From: Melanocharis versteri
Taxonomy: Eukaryota; Chordata; Aves; Passeriformes; Melanocharitidae
Direction: 5' to 3'
DNA: 64,000 nucleotides
NCBI GenBank assembly: GCA_013397845.1
Contig: VZTG01009171.1
Coordinates: forward strand, 248,001-312,000
Shown: positions 62,701-64,000 of the stretch, piece after piece
Layout: each line of letters starts with the position of its first letter
How positions within the stretch are numbered: position 1 is the stretch's first letter
Position numbers and translations under genes: made by a program
The notes under the pieces: model-generated
Told to the model about the DNA's origin: nothing
What the model saw: the letters and a program-made list of their open reading frames with translations, nothing else
Databases searched by the model: none

Positions 62701-63038
62701 TATCTGGAAAAGTATTATTACCTAGTTTGATTAATAACAACCAAAAAAGGCGAGGAAATGGACACTGCACATCTTCTCCCATCTGTCAGAGTCTGAAGGT
62801 GCATCTGTTTACATCACCGGTTTTTCCACAATTTTACTTTACAGACTGGCTTGCAAAGCATTTCAAAAGCAAAACAAACACTTCTTTCATTTTGCTTTGG
62901 CTGCACTCAAGGTGCTCTTACTTTATTGCCAAGTACCTAATTTGTGTATATGTGTGCATGTGGATTATAACTTACCGTAGGATCCTTGCCAGCCATTTTG
63001 CACTCTTCAACCTTGTTTGCTGATGCCGGCCAGAAAAT
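17374..63038 (-). CDS. SEMA3C: SEMA3C, exons 4-18 (5' part outside window)
   Basis: Secreted class 3 semaphorin; in the known family it binds neuropilin-1/2 with plexins (including plexin D1) and guides axons, neural crest and endothelial cells, notably in cardiac outflow tract development. Fifteen exons with GT-AG borders and compatible phases join to 1992 nt, 663 codons plus TAA. Joined segments: 62976-63038, 61526-61645, 57703-57793, 53810-53929, 52287-52429, 50188-50302, 47965-48034, 45131-45275, 40159-40381, 29708-29796, 27556-27597, 26139-26296, 22620-22687, 19622-19752, 17374-17787. Order: sema domain (partial residues 1 to ~430), PSI (~430-482), RSRR basic site, Ig-like (~490-575), basic tail. 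SEMA3C rather than 3A/3D/3E is chosen from the GAFTPNMRTTKEFPDD segment and the ending RKSRNRRNQLP. The mammalian protein is about 751 residues, so ~88 N-terminal residues, including the signal peptide, are missing because the window ends. No frameshift or premature stop was seen. Confidence 0.95.
17788..19621 (-). other. SEMA3C intron 17
   Basis: AT-rich intron of 1.8 kb. The acceptor at its low-coordinate end is preceded by a pyrimidine tract. No repeat family or other gene recognised. Confidence 0.8.
19622..19752 (-). CDS. SEMA3C: SEMA3C exon 17 (131 nt, Ig-like domain start)
   Basis: Two bases complete a split Ala, then 43 codons: YRNAAEIVQYGVKNNTTFLE, CTPKSPQASIKWLLQKDNDR, RKE. It carries overlapping N-glycosylation sequons (NNT and NTT) and the first Ig cysteine (FLEC) followed by the conserved Trp (IKW). 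The acceptor is ...ctttctag and the donor AGAG|gtgagt. The open frame runs on in both directions into intron, so the splice sites define the exon. Confidence 0.95.
19753..22619 (-). other. SEMA3C intron 16
   Basis: Intron of 2.9 kb, AT-rich with short T-tracts. Nothing else recognised. Confidence 0.8.
22620..22687 (-). CDS. SEMA3C: SEMA3C exon 16 (68 nt, PSI end, furin-type site)
   Basis: One base finishes the split Arg, then RSRRQDVRHGNPLTQCRGFN, LK and one base of a split Ala. The acceptor is ...tattgcag and the donor AAAG|gtacta. KR-RSRR just after the PSI core is a proprotein-convertase (furin-like) consensus, and class 3 semaphorins are known to be processed at such basic sites. The sequence shows the motif, not the cleavage. 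Confidence 0.95.
24867..25090 (+). mobile_element. CR1 LINE, 3' end fragment
   Basis: Plus-strand CR1 3' terminal sequence: ggtttaggttgcacatcaag, ttcttcacccagagggtggt, gggcactggaacaggcaccc, and an end in cctttccaactcagc with an atgattccatgattct tail. These are the classical avian CR1 3' UTR landmarks, including the short tail repeat. Strongly 5'-truncated, with no coding capacity. Confidence 0.85.
25091..25240 (-). mobile_element. CR1 LINE, internal 3' UTR fragment
   Basis: On the minus strand it reads tctctacaactgcctggaag, then a diverged gttgtagcc..., tcttctcccagatgacaagc and ggtttagactgcatattc. This is the part of the CR1 3' region just upstream of what the neighbouring plus-strand fragment contains. 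It lacks its own 3' terminus. Confidence 0.75.
25766..26000 (+). mobile_element. Possible solo LTR remnant of an endogenous retrovirus
   Basis: Starts tgtcataggttgacc, like many avian LTRs. It has a TATA-like atatttaaaa and then gcgaaaaaacctcttttac and a ctgt-free, GC-richer stretch. The end is not clear and no internal retroviral genes are present. The assignment rests on resemblance only and could be wrong. Orientation and borders are uncertain. Confidence 0.3.
26139..26296 (-). CDS. SEMA3C: SEMA3C exon 15 (158 nt, sema end and PSI start)
   Basis: Fifty-two codons plus AG of a split Arg: QQLYVSSDEGVTQVSLHRCH, IYGTACADCCLARDPYCAWD, GNSCSRFYPTGK. The first part is the last propeller strand. 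CxxCCLARDPYCAWDG is the cysteine-rich PSI (plexin-semaphorin-integrin) core. The acceptor is ...cctgcag and the donor AAAG|gtgagc. A possible LTR remnant ends close to the donor side of this exon. Confidence 0.96.
26297..27555 (-). other. SEMA3C intron 14
   Basis: Intron of 1.3 kb, AT-rich, nothing recognised. Confidence 0.8.
27556..27597 (-). CDS. SEMA3C: SEMA3C exon 14 (42 nt microexon, sema domain)
   Basis: Only 14 codons, phase 0 at both ends: SNSPITTMKISSKK. The acceptor is ...gtctttcag and the donor AAAG|gtaaga. Placed from exon order plus the conserved PITTMKxSSKK segment. Because it is symmetric it could be skipped without breaking the frame, but nothing in the sequence shows that this happens. 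Confidence 0.93.
27598..29707 (-). other. SEMA3C intron 13
   Basis: Intron of 2.1 kb. One patch at about 29040-29170 carries a PBX-MEIS type decamer (listed separately); otherwise nothing recognised. Confidence 0.8.
29156..29165 (+). promoter_or_regulatory. PBX-MEIS/PREP composite decamer
   Basis: Exact TGATTGACAG, the known cooperative PBX plus MEIS/PREP binding consensus, in a stretch of intron 13 without repeats. A single short motif can occur by chance. Confidence 0.3.
29708..29796 (-). CDS. SEMA3C: SEMA3C exon 13 (89 nt, sema domain)
   Basis: Two bases finish the split Asp, then 29 codons: QGTVQKVVVLPTNFSASGEL, ILEELEVFQ. It contains a glycosylation sequon NFS at partial residue ~377. 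It ends in phase 0. The acceptor is ...tattccag and the donor TCAG|gtttgt. GxVxKVVxLP...EELEVF is a late propeller strand of the sema domain. Confidence 0.95.
31101..31178. repeat. (TAC)n compound microsatellite
   Basis: About twenty TAC units with scattered tat interruptions to 31161, running into tgt and tat units. Likely polymorphic in length. Confidence 0.95.
32146..32192. repeat. 25-bp imperfect tandem duplication
   Basis: ctttgactcaatattttacc at 32146 is repeated 25 bp later as ctttgactcagtattgtacc, with two substitutions. Confidence 0.9.
34080..34190 (+). mobile_element. MIR-like SINE remnant
   Basis: The order ctctctgtgcttggttcact, catttgtcaaatgggggtaa, ataatatctctgtgaaac follows the conserved MIR region (CTCTGTGCCTCAGTTTCC, TCTGTAAAATGGGGATAATA, then a TTGTGAGG-like stretch). 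Old and diverged. Confidence 0.5.
34640..35110. promoter_or_regulatory. Candidate conserved non-coding patch in intron 12
   Basis: Clustered homeodomain and bHLH-like motifs: catttaatgcatcc, cagatgcatgtggc, gacattaatcatc, and cttaataaatgaatattaat at about 35069. No repeat recognised. An enhancer role is inferred only. Confidence 0.2.
37537..38425 (-). mobile_element. CR1 LINE with partial reverse transcriptase, internally deleted
   Basis: On the minus strand this reads part of CR1 ORF2. The segment from about 38400 to 38000 matches the region before the reverse transcriptase core. Then 37998-37576 is open and contains NCRPASQTSGLQKVVEQIIL, QHGFVKGRSCLTNL and the catalytic motif A block YLDFSKAFDTISHSVLLEKL. 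After the ...NGVTSSWHLVP segment (reading frame shifted relative to motif A) the sequence jumps to the CR1 3' terminus (ggtctttcccaacctaagcg, gttctatgag). The FADD motif C region, the rest of ORF2 and most of the 3' UTR are missing. Dead copy. Confidence 0.88.
37576..37998 (-). pseudogene. CR1 reverse transcriptase fragment
   Basis: An open frame of about 140 codons inside the CR1 element above. It shows the fingers/palm part of a LINE reverse transcriptase (GVKEDxxNCRPxS-type block and motif A DFSKAFDT). Motif C (F/YADD), thumb, C-terminal domain and the N-terminal endonuclease are absent, and the end of the homology is in another frame. It cannot make an active enzyme. Confidence 0.85.
38426..39060 (-). 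mobile_element. CR1 LINE, older 3' end fragment
   Basis: Minus-strand reading gives agtactgtatccagctgtgg, gctaagaggagaccttaatg ctgttgac..., aaagtttttgccatcaatgt, gaccgagagaggttatgaat tctccatcttcagag, and gagcagcctgctct. These follow the CR1 3' region in order. It is much more diverged than the neighbouring copy and sits directly upstream of it in the same orientation. Confidence 0.75.
40159..40381 (-). CDS. SEMA3C: SEMA3C exon 12 (223 nt, sema domain)
   Basis: Seventy-four codons plus one base. It starts CPGGAFTPNMRTTKEFPDDV, continues through NHPLMFNPIYPIHKRPLI, and ends DGRYHVLFLGT plus the G of a split Asp. The acceptor is ...ttcttacag and the donor ACAG|gtaaga. The stretch GAFTPNMRTTKEFPDDVVTF is what best marks the gene as SEMA3C. 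It is followed by the largest intron of the window. Confidence 0.96.
40382..45130 (-). other. SEMA3C intron 11
   Basis: Intron of 4.7 kb, AT-rich, with short homopolymers (A-run at about 40684-40698) and a purine-rich gagagaaaaagag repeat near 43904-43929. No gene or clear mobile element. Confidence 0.8.
45131..45275 (-). CDS. SEMA3C: SEMA3C exon 11 (145 nt, sema domain)
   Basis: One base completes a split Ser, then 48 codons: SIFKGSAVCVYHLSDIQTVF, NGPFAHKEGPNHQLIPYQGR, IPYPRPGT. It ends in phase 0. The acceptor is ...cttccag and the donor CACC|gtaagt. Sema-domain motifs are GSAVCVYxLxDIxxVFNGPFAHKEGP and GRIPYPRPGTC, the latter crossing into exon 12. Confidence 0.95.
45276..47964 (-). other. 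SEMA3C intron 10
   Basis: Intron of 2.7 kb. A weak phrase at 45571-45632 (aaatcaatggcaaaa, gacttcagtgaggcagg) resembles an old amniote repeat. Nothing else recognised. Confidence 0.8.
47965..48034 (-). CDS. SEMA3C: SEMA3C exon 10 (70 nt, sema domain)
   Basis: A short exon, out of frame at both ends: two bases of a split Glu, DVFLLETDNPRTTLVYGIFT then TS, and two bases of a split Ser. The acceptor is ...tcttacag and the donor CGAG|gtaaac. It is too short to stand out as an open frame and was found from exon order. DVFLLxTxxPxxxxVYGIF matches the family. Confidence 0.94.
48035..50187 (-). other. SEMA3C intron 9
   Basis: Intron of 2.2 kb, AT-rich, nothing recognised. Confidence 0.8.
50188..50302 (-). 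CDS. SEMA3C: SEMA3C exon 9 (115 nt, sema domain)
   Basis: Thirty-eight codons plus one base: NDTGGQRSLVNKWTTFLKAR, then LVCSVMDEDGTETYFDEL. The last G joins AG of exon 10 as Glu. The acceptor is ...tttccag and the donor TTAG|gtatca. NDxGGxRSLVNKWTTFLKARLxC is the family signature. Confidence 0.95.
50303..52286 (-). other. SEMA3C intron 8
   Basis: Intron of 2.0 kb. The part 50490-50950 is more GC-rich than its surroundings but matches no family I recognise. Confidence 0.8.
52287..52429 (-). CDS. SEMA3C: SEMA3C exon 8 (143 nt, sema domain)
   Basis: Two bases complete the split Glu, then 47 codons: PIFVDAHVIPDGTDPNDAKI, YFFFKERLTDNSGSTKQIHS, MIARVCP. It ends in phase 0. The acceptor is ...catttcag and the donor CCCA|gtaaga. 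The segment PNDAKxYFFFKE is diagnostic of the semaphorin fold. Confidence 0.95.
52430..53809 (-). other. SEMA3C intron 7
   Basis: Intron of 1.4 kb, nothing recognised. Confidence 0.8.
53810..53929 (-). CDS. SEMA3C: SEMA3C exon 7 (120 nt, sema domain)
   Basis: It starts with two bases completing a split Asn, then EELFSGMYIDFMGTDAAIFR and SLTRRNAVRTDQHNSKWLS, and ends with one base of a split Glu. The acceptor is ...tttttcag and the donor AGTG|gtgaga. ELxSGxxxDFMGxDxAIFR is the standard semaphorin blade segment. Confidence 0.95.
53930..57702 (-). other. SEMA3C intron 6
   Basis: Intron of 3.8 kb with a (GT)13 microsatellite (54948-54973) and a poly(A) run at about 56643-56660. No gene. Confidence 0.8.
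54948..54973. repeat. (GT)n microsatellite
   Basis: Thirteen uninterrupted GT units on the plus strand, in intron 6. Confidence 0.95.
57703..57793 (-). CDS. SEMA3C: SEMA3C exon 6 (91 nt, sema domain)
   Basis: Thirty codons plus one base: EQVFKIDSKCESGKGRCSFN, then PNVNTVSVMI. The single trailing A is completed by the first two bases of exon 7 to give Asn. The acceptor is ...ctttgcag and the donor ATCA|gtaagt. KCESGKGRCSFNP is a hallmark of class 3 semaphorins. Confidence 0.95.
57794..61525 (-). other. SEMA3C intron 5
   Basis: Intron of 3.7 kb. Mostly AT-rich; 60311-60745 has an unexplained GC-richer open region on the minus strand (see findings). Confidence 0.8.
60311..60745 (-). other. Unexplained open region in intron 5
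   Basis: Two adjacent minus-strand frames: 60491-60745 (84 codons) and 60311-60487 (58 codons). Together they cover about 430 bp with little interruption. The upstream frame has a coding-like composition (for example AALEAGLASREDTGKFITDL) and ends in a Gly- and Cys-rich stretch. I do not recognise a family. It could be a decayed retroelement or retropseudogene, or chance. No splice sites link it to SEMA3C exons. Confidence 0.25.
61526..61645 (-). CDS. SEMA3C: SEMA3C exon 5 (120 nt, sema domain)
   Basis: Forty codons, phase 0 at both ends, from HGCGNFVRVI to NRGRRSE. It contains an N-glycosylation sequon (NRT, partial residue ~35) and the family motif LYVCGSGAFSPVC. The acceptor is ...tcctgcag and the donor GAG|gtaact. 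It is clearly more GC-rich, with several CpGs, than the AT-rich introns around it, as expected for a constrained exon. Confidence 0.95.
61646..62975 (-). other. SEMA3C intron 4
   Basis: Intron of 1.3 kb, nothing recognised. The 166-codon plus-strand frame starting at 62523 is antisense to this intron and exon 4. Confidence 0.8.
62976..63038 (-). CDS. SEMA3C: SEMA3C exon 4 (63 nt, sema domain)
   Basis: Exactly 21 codons, phase 0 at both ends, reading IFWPASANKVEECKMAGKDP then T. The acceptor is ...ccttacag and the donor ACG|gtaagt. The xxWPxxxxKxxECKxAGKDP pattern is the conserved early strand of the class 3 semaphorin propeller. This is the most 5' exon in the window; the preceding exon must lie beyond 64000. 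Confidence 0.93.
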
Positions 63039-64000
63039 CTGTAAGGAAAGAAGTATTGTCTAAGTAGTATATTTATTACATAATTTACAAAAATAATTTC
63101 ACAGCCTAACTTACACTAATAGATTAATATTTAGATATAATTTACACTTTGATTATAAGGAAAAAAAATATTTTTGTTGAAAAATAAAACTACCTTTGTC
63201 TTAGCATGCACTTAACAAAATAAAGGTCCAAGTCTTTGGCTGATATATATTATTACATATTTTTAAGGCAAGTTAATCAATCTATTTAGATTTGTTTCTT
63301 CTAAATAAGAAAGATTTTTCACCACTGTTGCCTAAATTACTACGCATCTTTCCTTTTTTGCTTTTACTGAACTTACAGAAATTATTCACACTAGAAACCA
63401 GAAGACTAAAAATTTTGAAAGAAGGGTTCTTGTAACAATTTTTCAATTTTATCATCAAAGGTTTGGCTAGATTATAATAAAACCTACTTGAAATCTCAAG
63501 ATTTCACATGGATTTCTTTCAGACAGTTTTTCAACAAATACCTCAATGTCTGAATATTTATCTGTTTATCTCAAACTGTAATTATTTTGAGCTTCTTCTG
63601 TTATTTATTTTGATTTTGAAATAGGAAAGACATCCATTACAAATTTATCCCTAGAAATCTAGTAAGTGACAGAGCCTGATAACATTTAGCCTCAAGATAA
63701 CATAAACAATATCATTAAAGATCTTTGTGTATATATGTACACACATATATATATGTAGAATTGTGGATTTGAATGTATATGTATATAGGATTTCTACTGA
63801 TATATAAGATCAGCAAAGTGAATCTATTGTTAAAATAAACAAATGGAAGATGGTGTGGAACTGCAGAGATTCATTCTGAGCCTAATACTGGGTGATCACA
63901 CTCACTGCCAGAAAGCTTTGTGCGTTTCTCCTTTCTGTCAATTTTTTGTTTTTTATTCTTGTTTCTCCAGGCCTACATGAGCTGTTGAAATGCCTCATAG
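63039..64000 (-). other. SEMA3C intron 3 (partial)
   Basis: Upstream intron cut by the window edge. It contains a short (TA)n/(CA)n run at about 63728-63757 and no exon. Confidence 0.75.

Noticed and set aside
62523..63023. 166-codon plus-strand open frame
   Set aside because: It overlaps SEMA3C intron 4 and exon 4 antisense, has no recognisable domain and no start context; most likely chance.
17374..63038. Alternative identity SEMA3A, SEMA3D or SEMA3E
   Set aside because: Exon sizes are shared across class 3 genes, but the exon 12 segment and the RKSRNRRNQLP ending fit SEMA3C best.
1..64000. CRISPR arrays, tRNA, rRNA or prokaryotic operon structure
   Set aside because: No spaced direct repeats, cloverleaf-like motifs or tightly packed genes; the DNA is vertebrate intronic and intergenic sequence.

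Overview
The window is vertebrate nuclear DNA, almost certainly from a bird. It is AT-rich, has small exons separated by kilobase-scale introns with GT-AG borders, and carries CR1 retrotransposon fragments (the dominant interspersed repeat of birds and other sauropsids). Amniote DNA-transposon-like and MIR-like remnants are also present. The species cannot be named from the sequence.

The only protein-coding gene I can support is SEMA3C (class 3 semaphorin C), on the minus strand. Fifteen consecutive coding exons lie between 63038 and 17374 and join in frame to 663 codons plus a stop. Counted against the 18-exon layout and roughly 751-residue length I recall for mammalian SEMA3C, these are exons 4-18. 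The exons for the 5' UTR, signal peptide and first ~88 residues lie beyond 64000. The encoded part covers most of the sema beta-propeller (exons 4-15), the PSI module (15-16), a furin-type basic site (16), the Ig-like domain (17-18) and the basic C-terminal tail (18). The product is a secreted guidance cue that acts through neuropilin/plexin receptors.

Layout from left to right: 1-14077 is intergenic DNA downstream of SEMA3C, with no gene seen and a few candidate regulatory patches. 14078-17373 is a long 3' UTR ending at a convincing AATAAA signal. It contains a foldback (MITE-like) remnant, a ~75-bp A/T homopolymer tract and a tandem duplication that doubles a miR-25/92-family seed site. 17374-63038 holds the exons and introns. 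63039-64000 is the start of intron 3, cut by the window edge.

Intron 12 (10.4 kb) is the largest and holds two CR1 copies in the same orientation. One carries part of the reverse transcriptase and is internally deleted. It also holds a trinucleotide microsatellite and a MIR-like fragment. Intron 15 has two abutting CR1 pieces in opposite orientation and a possible LTR remnant beside exon 15. Intron 5 has an unexplained pair of open frames on the gene strand.

No tRNA, rRNA, CRISPR or operon-like structure was seen, and I found no clear new biological system. The most testable observations are the 3' UTR structures and the transposon rearrangements.
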